Below, piece after piece: positions 47,576 through 60,269 of a stretch of 64,000 nucleotides of DNA. Each line of letters opens with the position of its first letter. Position 1 is the first letter of the stretch. The position numbers were made by a program, and so were the translations under genes. Source of the stretch: Trogon surrucura (lineage: Eukaryota > Chordata > Aves > Trogoniformes > Trogonidae); NCBI GenBank assembly GCA_020746105.1, contig CM036619.1, positions 5,300,561 through 5,364,560 on the forward strand, written 5' to 3'. The notes beneath the pieces are model-generated. The model did no database searches and was not told the origin of the DNA. It worked only from the letters and a program-made list of their open reading frames with translations.

Positions 47576-50500
47576 TCAACTGCACAGGTGCCCTGTGTTT
47601 CCCTGCTGTATTTTTAACAAACTTCCAGATATTTTCCTGAGATTTCCAAATATCTCGTTCTTTTAGAAGATTTTTAGTGACCTATATGTAAATGATTTGG
47701 TGGTCACTCTTCGGTTTTCTGTTTGTTGCTCTTGGCACAATCATATTACAATCAAGAAAGAGCAGGAACTTATTGAAGTAACCTCCCTTCATCTGCTCTG
47801 TGGTTTGTCTTGGGTAGGACATTGTGTCCACAGGTTGTGAGAGATTTTCATGGCCATGGCCTGTTACAGCTCCTTTTTTTGTGGATTAAATGAGGATTTA
47901 AGGATAAATCACCATCAGCCTTGAGGTATTACTCGTAAATGCAAAAATACCTTTATTTTTCTTTTTCAGGAAAGTTTATGAAGCCGTGCAATGATTTTTT
48001 TTTATACAGCCATTACTGTGTTATGAATCTTTAGACAGAAAAACAGCAAGCAAATAACTATTGATCATCTGATATTCCCCATATTTAGATGCACATAAGT
48101 GCAATTTCCCTTTGTTGGTTTGCTCTATGGCCCTAGTCTAGCCATCAGAATGAAGTAATGTTGACATATTTCAGTTTTATGATCCTTTTTCTTTCAAAGC
48201 CAAAACTTTGTCTGATCAGTACTGCCATATTTAATATTCTTTGCTGTGTTTCCTTAAGTAGTATGATAATGTATGCTGCCGTGGCAGAATAAAACTCTAG
48301 AAAACATCATGTATCAAAAGTTCATCCTGAAATATTTTTAGTAGTATTCCACCAATGGATTTTAATGGCCATCATGCGAGCTGTTTACCAGATGTGTCGA
48401 CATATTTAGATCGCTGATTCTTTTCTTTTTTTTAAGAGAAAGCCAAATTCTTTCAATCTAAGGAAAGTTCCTACAGAAATGACGGCAGGCAGGATGCCCT
48501 CTCTTCAAACGCTGCTGCTTTGCAAGTGTAGCTGCTGTGTGATTCTCGTACTTAGCTGCCCATATCTACATTTTAAAGTAAACACCTCTTAGTATTTCTA
48601 CAACAATTAAAAACCGATTATGAAGAACATTTCTCTGTTATCAGGCAGAGCTGACTATGAGTCTGTAGCTGACTGTGCTGTTCAGAGCCAGAGGTGTTTG
48701 TGCTATTGTAGGTGTATTCACATTTATTGTTATCAGGCTTCGATGGGTAACAACGACAGGGGTGGAAGATTCCATTTCCATACAAGCTCTCCAATGAATT
48801 ATCACTCAGGCCTGATACAGAGCTGGAGTCAGAGGCTTTGCTGGTCCTGCCTTCGCTGCTGCTGTTACCTTTCTTAGCCAAAGTACAAATTCAGGAAATA
48901 CAAGTTCTTCTGATATTCCTGAAAGCAGGTCAGGTGTACGATGGTCGTTATTCCGCATCTTATTTGCAAGCTCATATATGGTATTTTATGACAGATGTTT
49001 AGCCATGTATAGTTAAATTCAAGGGGTCTCACAGGGTGTGTGATTAGCTGTACGCATTTGGCTTTTTTCTTTCGTTCCTGCTAGGAATATTTAAGTGGAA
49101 CTGCTGGAGCCTCTGCTTATTAGTGTTAGAGGTTGAATTTATGTCTTCTTGGAAGTAGCAAAAAGCAAAAGTAACAAAAACCGAATGCGTGAAATATCGT
49201 TTATGCACAAAATTGTTTTGTGTGACTGCTTATTAGAGAAATGCCCGCATTAGTTTTGAAGACTAGTACATTCTGAAGTGCACACAGAGAAACAGCACAG
49301 AGAAACTCCAGTGTGGAAATACATATTTTGAAGTTTATTAAGTTAATATAACATCGTACCTAAAGCTAGAGATCTCCTCTGTAGTGTGAAATGACATGGA
49401 GTATTAATGGCTGTACATCAAAATTGCTCAAGAAATCCGGTACGAAGCACATGCCGTTGTGTCACACTTCTGGGAAATCACAACCCCTATTCATGTTTGC
49501 GCTGAGGACGTATTGCTGTTAGCTTCTCCTGTGTACCTGTGATTTTCATTAACACTTAATTTTAGTTTGCTAATACATTTGACTACTCTTCCACGCACTC
49601 CAGGTCAGGATTTTAGCAGACTCAATAAGCTTGGTGGGGCTTCTGGACTGAGGAGCTGCAAAGAAGATTTTGCAAAGCGGAGTCTTGAATTAGGGTGGGT
49701 TTTCTTCCCCGGTTGTTTCTTCCTCTTGTACCGATGCTAGCTCAGTCCTTTCTCTTTTGAGAGTTGCGATCTCTCATCTGTGTAGAGCTTTTGAAGGACG
49801 GGTCCATGCTAGATTTCCGGGGAGAAAGCTTCGGTAGTAGTTCTGAACTCCACTGAGAAAAATTGGAATGGGTACACAAAATCATGAAAACTCCTTTTAA
49901 AGATTAGATGGGAGAAGAGGGCAAACTTGTTTTTCAGACATACGTTGAAATCAAGACGCAAGTGTCTTATTAGAGAGGTGCGGAGACAAATTAGAGATGA
50001 CACCTTTCTGGCATACAAGCAGTTGTCACTTTGTAATGAACAATTGAAAGATTTACAGCTTTTAGAGCTATTTGTTATGCTGTAGACTACAATTTGTGAA
50101 ACTTCTTGTTACGCTGCAGGTCAGGCAGACGTGTTGCTGTGGATGCGATTCCTGTTAGAGGTGCAGTTGACACTTTTCTTCCCGGCCGTATTAGCAGTTA
50201 TTTTTCAGCAGTTTCACTCTACTCAGTTACCGTTAGATGAGTTGGCTGCTCAGGACCCAATGCAGTATTATCTGGCTGCAGAATTTATCCTAGAATGACT
50301 TTCAAATGCTTTCAAATCCTCTTTTTTTAATTCTCAACAGTCTTGTGGCAGAGCTACAGTTAACAAACCTCATTGCAGATGTGCGCTGGAAGTTGTCTTG
50401 TACCAAGAACAGCAGCAATGAGGCAAGGGGGAGTGGCTCATACTGGATGTACCGATTATCACAAGTTGAAATCACAGCCTGGAGTGATTTCCACACTTCT

Positions 50501-53500
50501 GGGCCAGGCTGCCCCTTTCTAGGTACTGCAGAACCATTCCCACAGTGACTAGTACTGCAGGAAAGCATGCACTTCTCCAGAAAGTAGCTTCGTAAAAACC
50601 CCCTGTCTTGCTCCAGATTGCACACAGCATGAAAGAGGAAGGAGGGCAAGACAAGAGAGGAAGGGATGCAGGTTCCCTACCTTCCTTCCAGTCATGAAAC
50701 GTGAATGCTGAGTTGTGCAATACTAGAACTATTTCCAATATGGTCTATGCATTTGATTACAAAGGAGTTCCGTAGCTCTTTCTCAATGCAAGCTGTTGGG
50801 CTCTCGGGATAGGAGGTGCTGGCTAGTCAAAGGGGAGGTGATACAAAATTCCTTTCTTTAAAATCCAAGTAAAAACATCACTGTCATGGCGTAGTTTGCT
50901 TGTATTGCAGTACTGCACGGATAAGTGTTTAAAAAATAATTGAAAATAATTAAAGCCAGCATTACAAATCTATAGTTAGCTTCATGCCTGGATAAACCAA
51001 TATTTGAGTACCTTAATAAATAAAGAAACAGTTTTCAATGAAGCTAAATCCTGGTGGCTTCCACTGACTCAGTAATGGCTGTGGTTAAATTCAGCTGCAT
51101 GTAACAGAGCTCCATGCCATTAGAGATGTCTTGGACTTCTTAATTCATTAAATTCCAAACCTCGGAGAAGATTCAGCACTTAATAACGTGTTTGCAGGGC
51201 TGGGTGAAATTAGTTTGCACTTGCATATTATTTTATTTTCCTAATAAATTCAGAAATTAGTAACTGACATATCCAAAGACCCTCAGGAGAAAGGATTCTG
51301 ACAAATAGAGCTTTATGACATGAGAAGTGCCTTTTAATTTCTGGCTTATAGTGTATTCAGTAGTGGTTTTCTCAAAACTTTCTGGGGCTTCACAGCCAGA
51401 CTTTAGGTAAGAGGAGAAAATAGATTTTTAAATTAGGAGAAGTATGTAAAGAGTGGAGGGAGGGATTTTTCATGAATTTTATCAGGATGAATATGCATTT
51501 AGACATAGATATTAGAGCCAGTGCTTGCAGAAACCTGCTAAATTTGCCAAGAAGCATTACCAATTAACGTAGTTAATTAACAAGAAGCTATGTTGAAATT
51601 AGTTTGGGGTTGGAAGAAGGGAGGGAGAGTGAATTGTAATTAGAAAAAGAAATCACAGCTGCTATTTAGAGAGCTGGTAGGGAAGTTTGCAGGTCTCGCT
51701 GTTGGAAGAAGCACTGCATTGCGGCTGTGCCTCCTTCATTCATTCCTTTCTGTTTTCTAGGAAAGAGCTACTTCGGTGTTATGTATCACGATTTCCAAGC
51801 AGTATTGATTACCTTAATCAAATTTAACTTTCTGCAGGCTAACATCATAATAAAAAGAGAGTCTAATTTTTCAGAACTTCTCAGAAAGGTGGGACTCTGA
51901 CTGTTTCTTGAGCACCTAGTGTTCAAGAAATCACGCTGATTTTCTACAGTTAAGGATTTGGATCCTGCTGAGTAGAATTTTCTCAAAGAAAAACACCGAC
52001 TTTCCCAGCTTGTAGTACCCTGCATGCTGTTACTAAGCAGAGAGGAGAAATCAAGGCATTTATCTTTGCAAATTGAAAAGAGTTTCACACTAGAAATATA
52101 TGAAGGTTGCCCATGAAGTAGTGAATGTCTCACACATACCATTTTATTCTCCCAGTGAAAAATAAACCACAGTTTATTCAACAGATTCCTGAATAGACCT
52201 GATACTAGCCCAGAGAATTTTCTCATGCTTCTCAAGTACATTTCTTTACGTCAAAAATAAAATTGGTCACACAGATTAGGATGTGTGAAGTAAATTTGAA
52301 GCCTTGCCATTGATTAATAGAAGCACATGAGACCTCCGCAACCGATATGGTTGTTTCTCCAGCCAATACTGTTTTGACTGTCTTGAGCTGAAGTAACCTG
52401 GGTCTAGGTGGTCAGGACCCCCAAAAATAAATTCATTACATAATGCTCAGGTTTCAAATCAGACAGACAAACCCAACATCTTTATTACTTCCCTACATAA
52501 CAGCTTTTCTGGAAATGTTTTTAAACACCAGCAGTTCACCAACTAAAGCTGGTGTTTGTGCCAGTAGAGGCTAAGGGTTGGTAGGACTCTGGGTTAGCTG
52601 TGCTACTGACTGGCATTTTTTAAAAGATGTGCTAGAAAAAGTTTTACACTGTAGTTTAAGTCACACATTTTCATACCATTTAAATAGATTGAGCCCTGCC
52701 ACCAACGGAATGGGACCTTCTGTTTGTGCCCAGGCAGCTTATAAATAACACCAGTGCTGAATTCCATTGTAGATCTGCAGAGACAGTATCTGTGAAGAGC
52801 TCTGATTGCTGTAATTGTGTCTTAAGTACATGGATGAGGAGTTGTCTAATGTCTCTGTGGCTCCTGTGAAGTGCATACATAGGCAGTGAAACTAGCTTGG
52901 TGTCTTCTAAATGGCTGAACATTACTTATTGCTGCTGGTTGCATCCACGAAAGGTTAGAAGGCAAAAAATTTTTACTCTTTCTTTAAAAGATTTGCCTTT
53001 TAATGTAGCATAACATTTATTTGACTTTTTAATGCAGTCGATACATCCTGAAAAGGTCTGTATGTACAAGCAGTTCTATTTAAGGATTATTAGAAATGAC
53101 ATTAATAGCAAATCTAGTAGCTTCGGCTTCCCATTCTCCATTAGAAATCAGGATCCTTTGTTTTTGCTGACATAATTACCTCCATATGAGCCAGTTTTAA
53201 CAAGGCAAAATTAAAAGTTCACATTATAAATGTGCAGCAGGAACAGATGGACTGAGAAAATAGTCAGGTTTCATGCAAATATCAATAAAGTTGATTAGGA
53301 AAGCAATAGAAGCATTTGGCTCATATGTTCCTTCATATTAATACAGACTGCCTAACTGGAAAAATCTTGAAGCCAGTCGGAATTCTGGAGACTTAGATGT
53401 TCTGCTTCTGTACATTACAAAGTCAAGTTTTGGTTTGCGAGAGGACGACACTGCCATGAGATGTGTCACGCTGCCAACCCCAATATTCGTCATTTTCGCA

Positions 53501-55345
53501 GAGTCATTTAGCTTAAGGACCAAAAGCATTGCATTTCATCCAGTCAAACAGATACTGAGCTGATGATCTTAAACCTGATTAGAACACTGAGGTGACTGCG
53601 TAAAATGGGATTAAAGCCCCTTTTGCCCAGGTTTCTGTTTCCTGGTTTATGAACCCCCGCCTGCAGATTCCCCTGGCTATGCGCCTTCCCACTGTGCCTC
53701 TCTCCTTCCTCTTTCTGGAGGTGTCAGTCTTCTGCAAGGCTCCGAGTTTGTTGGTTTGTGGTGATGCTGGTGCACTCCCATGTTTCTCTCTATCGTGTGG
53801 ATCTTTGTGTTCCGCATTTTCTCTCGCTTCTGTAACTGCCAGAGAGGAGAGCAGCAGAGCCTCTTGCAACATAGAAGATAGGAGACAGCTGGAATATATA
53901 TATCAGATGTATAGCCCATGTCTACATGTTCCTATCCAGGATTTTTTGGAGAGAAGTGTCGTTGTACGTTGTGTAGCATTTGTTTGTTGACTTCACGTGT
54001 GCTCTGGACTCATCGGAATGTCAACACACTGTGTTTGGACATCATTTGTGTGTGCTCAGCGGGTGCTTTGGAATTTCTGCCCATGTAGCTGATGGCTGCA
54101 CGCACTGCAGGTTGAATTTCTGGACAGCCAGGTCAAGCCAGTACCTCAGACTTGCCTCTCAACTTTCTAGAAGTCTTCAGAATTTGTCTGAACATCGTTT
54201 CCTAACAGAGATATCTGGAGAAATCCAGTCAGCCCTAAATCAGAAGGTTAAGAATGCCTCCCCCTTTTCCTCACAGGCTCAGAGCTGCTAAGCACCACGC
54301 CAGTGTAGACGTGTTTTCTTTGGGGAGTACTAAGTGTATGTGTAAAAAACTGTATTTACTCTGAAAACAAAAATGATTACCCATTCCAATAAGGCATACT
54401 GTATGGAAAGCTATCAAATTATTTTTTTTCTTATTTTTTTTACTGATAAAGGAATGCATGAAAGAAAATACTTTTTTTTTCACTTAAAATTCAGTTAACT
54501 AACTTGTCTCATATATACAGGGAATGCTCATTGCTCCAACTAAGTCCTTAGGCAGAAGTGAGGTGTAAAGTCTTTGATGGCAATAGGCCTTTCCATTATA
54601 TGTTTTCGGTTTACCTTCCTGGAGGAAAATCTCTTATGACTGTCCTTGACTCTTGTATGTATTTCTAGATCTTAATGTGGGGTCTTTTAATGAATTTAGA
54701 AAGGCCTTTGAAAAGTGATGCTATGGAGTATCTCGATAGATCTCTTGTTATCTTTGAATCACTTTGAAATACTGTATATTTAATTGATTTTATTTCACTT
54801 AATGACATTTTTTCTCCGCAGTACTGACAATGGATATAAATCCTTGCCCGTAGGGTTGCTTTCCTGAGTTTTGCTGTAATCGTTAAGACTTCTAGCCAGA
54901 ACCCACACTTGGTTTTTTTGCAGCCTGCTCTGGGAGGACGGGAGAGCTTTCTCGGAGAGATCCAAAGCTTCATGCATTTCATTTAGCTTTTGATCGATTT
55001 TGTTGCTGCTCACTGTTGGTACTGTACTGAAGTTGTATTTTTATTGTTGTAAGCTCCCGTGTGCTGTGGTGGTTGGCAATCTAGAAACGTGTTAAATAAT
55101 ATTGATTTCTTTATTTTTTTTTCCACTTGGCAGGCATTTTATTTTACTTTATTCCTAATACTGTTTTAAGTATAATTTACTGATTTTATTTTCTTTCTTA
55201 TTTACGACTTGGCATCTTCTGGAGCAAAGGGCCATCACTGCCTGGAGAGAAGTCCTGATAGAGAGGATGCTCACAAGAATACGCTTTCCAATTCTGAATA
55301 CTCACTGCCTTTAGATAACAACAAGATAGGTTTACATATTATATT
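47576..55345. other. unique AT-rich DNA, no gene firmly supported
   Basis: About 7.8 kb. The only coding-like hint is a possible 102-bp exon on the minus strand at 48,869-48,970, listed separately. No CR1 or LTR was found. Frames near 53.6-54.3 kb are open on both strands and look like chance. Confidence 0.45.
48869..48970 (-). other. possible exon or coding remnant (weak)
   Basis: On the minus strand, a 34-codon open stretch reads LANKMRNNDHRTPDLLSGIS followed by EELVFPEFVLWLRK. It ends exactly at a good donor-like site (AAG|GTAACA). The upstream AG (ATATATGAG) has no clear pyrimidine tract. The frame is closed by TAA upstream (about 48,988) and by TGA downstream. I do not recognise the protein. 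The composition looks coding-like, but frames of this size are common by chance, and no second exon was found nearby. Confidence 0.15.
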
Positions 55346-55510
55346 CTTACCCAGGGAAGTGATGGATTCCCCAACAATGGACACGTTTAAGTTTCAGCTG
55401 GACAGAGTTGGGCTGTCTTATCTTAACTGTGTTTTTGCCAAGATAGGTTGGGTTAGATGATCATTGAGGTCCCTTCCAAATGTGTATTGTGTGATCCTAT
55501 GATTCTATGA
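55346..55510 (+). mobile_element. CR1 LINE 3' end, distinct subfamily, plus strand
   Basis: CR1 fragment of about 165 bp with the 3' UTR type GTGATGGATTCCCCAACAA, CAGCTGGACAGAG, TGTGTTTTTGCCAAGATAGG, GATGATCATTGAGGTCCC, and tail GATCCTATGATTCTATGA. This 3' end is unlike the other copies here, so it is a separate subfamily. The start is uncertain by about 10 bp. Confidence 0.88.
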
Positions 55511-57672
55511 CATCATTAATAGTAGGCTTGCATATTTGTTCCAGAAAAATAAAAATTATTTTGTTTTTCAATGCAGTGTATGTAATCTATCAGGTAGTCA
55601 CCCTAAATGGATATTTTGACAGATCACTTTCCAGAAGACATCCTTCCTGGGTGTCCAAGGGCCATTTGTGATGTCTCCCACAATAAATACATGCATTTAG
55701 GTGTTTTTGACTTCATGATAAAATGTGGGTCCATCTCTTAAAAAGTGACTTTTTCAGAATTGTCTTTGTATGGCATATGGAGATATTAGGGAAAGGAAGG
55801 CTGTCCTTCACTGGGGGAAATAAAGGTTTTCTTTGAAGGGCAACTCTTACCTAATACTACAGAAGATGTTACTTCGTCTTAGAGTCTTCCACAATGTTCT
55901 TGGGGTTTTACTCTGAGTTGGAAACCTGCGCTGAGCAGTATGCCACACCGACAAGAATAAGGTATAGAAAACAGTTGTGGTTTCTACCAGCAGTTTTCAT
56001 TGCAGCTATTCAGGGACCACAGTGGCCTTTTCCGCTATGGTTTCTCTTGAGACTTCTGTTGGAATAATAGTGGGACGTTAGTTTTTAAATCAGAAGAGGT
56101 TAATGCGGTGGTTTGTTGTCACCGTTCATTTTTTTCTCTTTTGCTCTGTACAGATTCTCACAGCTTCGAGTTGTTTCCCACGGTGAAATGTTCCTTTAGT
56201 AAATATAGCTTCTATCCCAAATTTTTCACAATTGTTAGTTTCATTTTGGAGGGATGCTTCAGACCTCACTTGGGCTGTCATGGCATCTTCTTTAAAGCTC
56301 TGTGTGTGTGCATGCGAGGGGAAGAGGAGGTTAACTATCTTTCCTGAAAAGATTTATTTATTTAAAAACTCTCACCAAAAAAATCTATGAGAAATGCCGT
56401 CATTACTGTAAAATATTAGTTGTTTCTTGCTGTTTGGAAAGGGGTAGAAAGAGAAGCAGTTCTTCTACTTCTGATGAATTTCCTTTTTGTGTAGGAAAGT
56501 AGGAAGGGGTAGAAAAAGGAGTTTTGGAGAACACTTGGAAACCCCTCCCTGAGGGCACGAGCACTCACATTTTTCACTTGATTTTCCTTTCATGGAGACT
56601 GATGACACTTGATCTTGGATCCAGTTCTCCATAATTGGAAGTTGTAGTTAGGTGGATACATGAACTCTCAAGGGAATGGTGCAATATGAATCTTCCCCAT
56701 GGACAAAAATAAACCAGCCCTTATTTCTGAAGTCAAGATATTTTTTTTGCTAGTATAACTGAAATCTTAACAGTTTATTTAAAGAATATTAGTCACAATA
56801 ATAATAATAATAATATTTGAATTGTTATACACATATTCTCTATATATTTATAAATACAATCTTTGCTGTTCCGCTCATCCTTCTCTGCAGTTCTTCAGTC
56901 TGCTTGAGGCTGGTTTCGTGGTTTCTGGTATGTTTTTTCTCCTTGCTGTTTCTTAACTGGTGTGCAACTGCATGGTACAGCTGTGTTTGCTATAAGTGGT
57001 GTATGTTAGATATATTAGCTGTGTATGTTGGATATGTTTTTTGATCTCTTTGTTACTTCTAGAACTGTTTTTCTCACTCTCAGGTCAGCATTTCTTTGAA
57101 CTACCATTGATGAATTGTTTATGGCTCTGGGTCTCCAGTGTCAATCTGAGGCCTTTTGCCTTCCATGCCTGTTGCCCTCCACATCGTATCCCAAATCCCA
57201 GCTCTCAAAGACCTCTGCTTTCATATCAGGCTTGTATTCACAAAAACTCCCTCATAAATACTCATATTCATAAGTACTTCGTTTTTCTCCAAATAATTGC
57301 TTGTTAGTGCTATTATATAAAAATTACAGCTATAAAATGCAAAGATAAGTGAAACAAATTAGGCCTAGCCACCTGCTCGTTAAGAAATTTGCTGATAAAC
57401 TAAAGAAACTAAAACGAACCTTCATAGAGTCCAAGACAATTTGAGACTGACTTTCCTGGGCTGCAGAGCTCTGATGGACAGTAACCTTGGTAGAGCCTGA
57501 AGAGAGCCAAGTATTTACGCTGCATATGGAAATTTGGACCATCTCTAGAAAAGAGGTTTTCTAGGCAATTTTGGCTGTGATTAACATTGATGATTTTGGA
57601 TATCCTTAGCAGCAGCAGTTCTCACCTTTTTTTCAGTGTGCAGACCACTTTGAGACATATTGCTACAGGTGT
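55511..57672. other. unique AT-rich DNA, no gene seen
   Basis: About 2.2 kb with an (AAT)n run at 56,797-56,814. No gene or known repeat was recognised. Confidence 0.5.
56797..56814. repeat. (AAT)n microsatellite
   Basis: Six perfect trinucleotide units. Confidence 0.85.
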
Positions 57673-57737
57673 TCATAGAATCATAGAATCATAGAACAGT
57701 TCAGGTTGGAAAAGACCCTTGGGATCATCAAGTCCAA

Positions 57738-57777
57738 CCATTAACCCTACACTACAACCATTAACTCTACACTACAA
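57738..57777. repeat. 20-bp tandem duplication in CR1 3' UTR (second copy)
   Basis: Same duplicated 20-mer as at 19,098, with one C to T change in the second unit (CCATTAACTC). Confidence 0.88.
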
Positions 57778-57785
57778 GTTCACCC

Positions 57786-58343
57786 CTAAGCCATATCACC
57801 CAACACCACATCTAAGCGACACTTAAACACATCCAGGGATGGCGACTCAACCCCCTCCCTAGGCAGTCTGTTCCAGTGTCTGACCACTCTTTCTGTGAAG
57901 AATTTCTTTCTAATGTCCAGTGTAAACTTGCCCTGTTGCAACTTGAACCCATTCCCCCTGGTTCTGTCCCTAATGACCTGTGAGAAGAGACCAGCACCAA
58001 CCTCTCTACAATGTCCTTTCAAGTCATTGTAGAGCATGATGAGGTCCCCCCTCAGCCTCCTCTTTGTCAAACTGAACAGTTCCAGCTCCCTCAATGGCTC
58101 CTCGTTAGGTCTATTCTCCAGGCCCTTCACCAGCTTTGTCGCCCTCTTCTGCACTCGCTCCAACACCTCGATATCCCTCTTATACTGAGGTGCCCCAAAC
58201 TGAACACAATACTCAAGGTACGGCCTCACCAGTGCTGAGTACAGGGGGACAATCACCTCCCTGCTTCTGCTGGTCACACAATTTCTAATACAAGGCAGGA
58301 TGCCGTTGGCCTTCTTGGCCACCTGGGCACCCTGCTGGCTCAT
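57786..58343 (-). pseudogene. CR1 ORF2 C-terminal fragment, 185 codons open
   Basis: The minus-strand frame begins [20 protein letters not shown] and continues [64 protein letters not shown] and LDVVLGDMA, ending at its stop next to the 3' UTR. It is intact where the twin copy has a TGA stop. It lies downstream of the FADD box, so it encodes only the CR1 C-terminal region and no catalytic site. Confidence 0.92.
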
Positions 58344-58377
58344 ATTCAGCCGGCTGTAGATCAGAACGCCCAGGTCT

Positions 58378-58667
58378 CATTTTTTCTATAATAAAGACCA
58401 TGTGGAAAAGTGAAGCTAGAAGGGACTGATTCCATTTCACCGCTGAATGGCATTATCCATCATTGACTGTGGGTATAGGCAGTAGAGTTCCATCTTTAGG
58501 GAAACGAAGCCAAGGACACCAAAATCCCAAGCATGACTCCACTCCATCCTGTGCCAGGCTGGCTGATGGCACTTAGGAAGAGCCCTGGAGATGTGGAGCA
58601 GCAGCTGTACTGTCAATGAGGAGACTTGGGGGGCTTTCCAAAAAAAAAAAAAAGCTGTTTGTGTTAT
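58378..58667. other. spacer between two head-to-head CR1 copies
   Basis: 290 bp of unrecognised sequence. It ends with a 14-base poly(A) run at 58,640-58,653, just before the next CR1. Confidence 0.5.
58640..58653. repeat. poly(A) run, 14 bases
   Basis: Lies about 15 bp left of the CR1 5' junction. Confidence 0.8.
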
Positions 58668-59007
58668 AGCCCTTCATATTTATAAATATGTCAAGGGGGA
58701 ATGTCAGGAAGATGGAGCCAGGCTTTTTTCAGCGGCGTCCACTGACAAGACAAGGGGCAATGGATGTAAGCTGGAACACAGGAGGTTCCATAAAAATATG
58801 AGGAAAACCTTTTTTACTGTGAGGGTGACCGAGCCCTGGCACAGGCTGCCCAGGGAGGTTGTGGAGTCTCCTTCTCTAGAGACATTCAAAACCCGCCTGG
58901 ACGCGTTCCTGTGCGCTCTACTGTAGGTGATCCTGCTGTGGCAGGGGGGCTGGACTAGATGATCTTTAAGGTCCCTTCCAACCTCTAACATTCTGTGATT
59001 CTGTGAT
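58668..59007 (+). mobile_element. CR1 LINE, 5'-truncated, plus strand
   Basis: Plus-strand CR1 of about 340 bp. It starts at CATATTTATAAATATGTC, runs through the ORF2 end and the 3' UTR (GGCTGGACTAGATGATCTT), and ends in the tail ATTCTGTGATTCTGTGA. It is the same subfamily as the nested copy at 38,216, and the two share nearly the same 5' cut point. Confidence 0.95.
58675..58926 (+). pseudogene. CR1 ORF2 C-terminal fragment, open to its stop
   Basis: The frame reads [53 protein letters not shown] and [14 protein letters not shown], then TAG. It is the last part of CR1 ORF2, without reverse transcriptase motifs. The open frame extends left into flanking non-CR1 sequence (from 58,591), which is a chance fusion. 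Confidence 0.9.
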
Positions 59008-60269
59008 CTGTCTTTCTTATCATGGAAGCAAATAAATGTTTTCCTATCATCCTTGGAGTGCCCATACTCTGAGGCATACACTGTTGGGAAGCCTTGAACC
59101 AGTGCTGCCTTTAATCCCTTTCAACTGCTGAGGCTGACATTTGGGGGTTTTTTTATGTTTTTTTTTTTTCTTCTTTGAAGCCTATACGGTTTCCCTGTAT
59201 TTCTGTACGTAGGACACACTCTCAGATCTTCAGACTGCTTTTTCAATTTGCAAATGAAGGAAACCTTTGTGCTTCTTTCCTCTAGGATAGCTAGTGACAC
59301 CATCAACATTAAACGTGAGTGAATTCCACTGATTTTATAACAGTACCTACCACATCCAGTCTTCACCACTTTGTCTTTTAAAATTTGCATTACCTCATAA
59401 GACAGAATTAGTCTGTAGGTTTTTGGTAATTTTTTTTTGCGTGAGTTAGCATTAGTTGGTGTGTTAAAAATTCATCTCGATCATCTGAATAATAAAACAG
59501 GCGTTTCAAACCAAATGTCTCTTACGGATAGACACAATACGAAATCTCATTGAGCCGTAATATTATCTGTGGATGTCTATGAAGGCAACGCTTGGACAAG
59601 TTTGTAATACTGCATCTGTGTGACTTACCTCCTCGTTGCATTGTTGCCGTAACGTACATCTCCCTTTTACTGATGCAAATGGAGTCTTTTTCTCAGATCT
59701 GTTACACCGATGATTTACAATTTTAATGAAATCGTGTTGGGGGTGTTGAAACTTTGGAGATAATGTTCATGCAGAGTATTATTTTTGTCTAATGCTACAA
59801 TTGTATGCACAACAAGTTGCAGGCAAATGTAAGGCGTGAATCTTAATTCATTTGCAATCTGAACTGAATTGAAGGCAGGGTACAGCCCTGGGGGACTAAG
59901 TAAAGGGAGATGGCAGGGTTATGGTAGTAAATACTGCACCAAAGACAGATTTTTGGTGTCTGTTTCAATTTTACTGACCCGTGTTTCTAAACCTCTTGGG
60001 ACTGTCAGTAACTCCCAGTGTTGGGATGAGTCCTTATTTTAGAATCTAGTTGATAACCCAATTCTCCTCACTCAATTGATTTCTGACCTGACTTTCATTC
60101 TTGATTCAAATGGTTTTCTTAATAGTTTAGCTAACTACAGTTGCCGGTAATGGGTCCTTATTAAACATTTTTTTTTTTTTAACGTATCTCAGCATTTTTG
60201 CCATCCATCTGCTTTTAAACTGCCCATTTGTATGGATTCTTTGCATAAATATTTTGTGGCTCATTTGAT

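Larger units (their letters stand above)
57673..58377 (-). mobile_element. CR1 LINE, 5'-truncated, minus strand (twin of 19,041 copy)
   Basis: A reverse-oriented CR1 of about 705 bp that starts with three inverted 8-bp tail units (TCATAGAATCATAGAATCAT). It shares the 20-bp tandem duplication (57,738-57,777) and the whole body with the 19,041 copy, without indels. It stops at CGCCCAGGTC, about 20 bp short of its twin. The ORF2 end is fully open. A plus-strand CR1 lies 290 bp to the right, in head-to-head arrangement. Confidence 0.96.

Noticed and set aside
48618..48881. 87-codon serine-rich open frame on the minus strand
   Set aside because: Starts at a non-ATG codon after a TGA, overlaps an open frame on the other strand and matches nothing I know. 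Only the adjacent short stretch ending in a donor-like site was kept as a weak candidate.
52090..52150. Weak likeness to CR1 (AAGGTTGCCCATGAAGTAG)
   Set aside because: Only a short imperfect match, with no 3' UTR or tail in the expected place.
53579..54291. Cluster of frames of 80-113 codons, considered as a gene remnant
   Set aside because: Open on both strands in overlapping positions, with no domain recognised.
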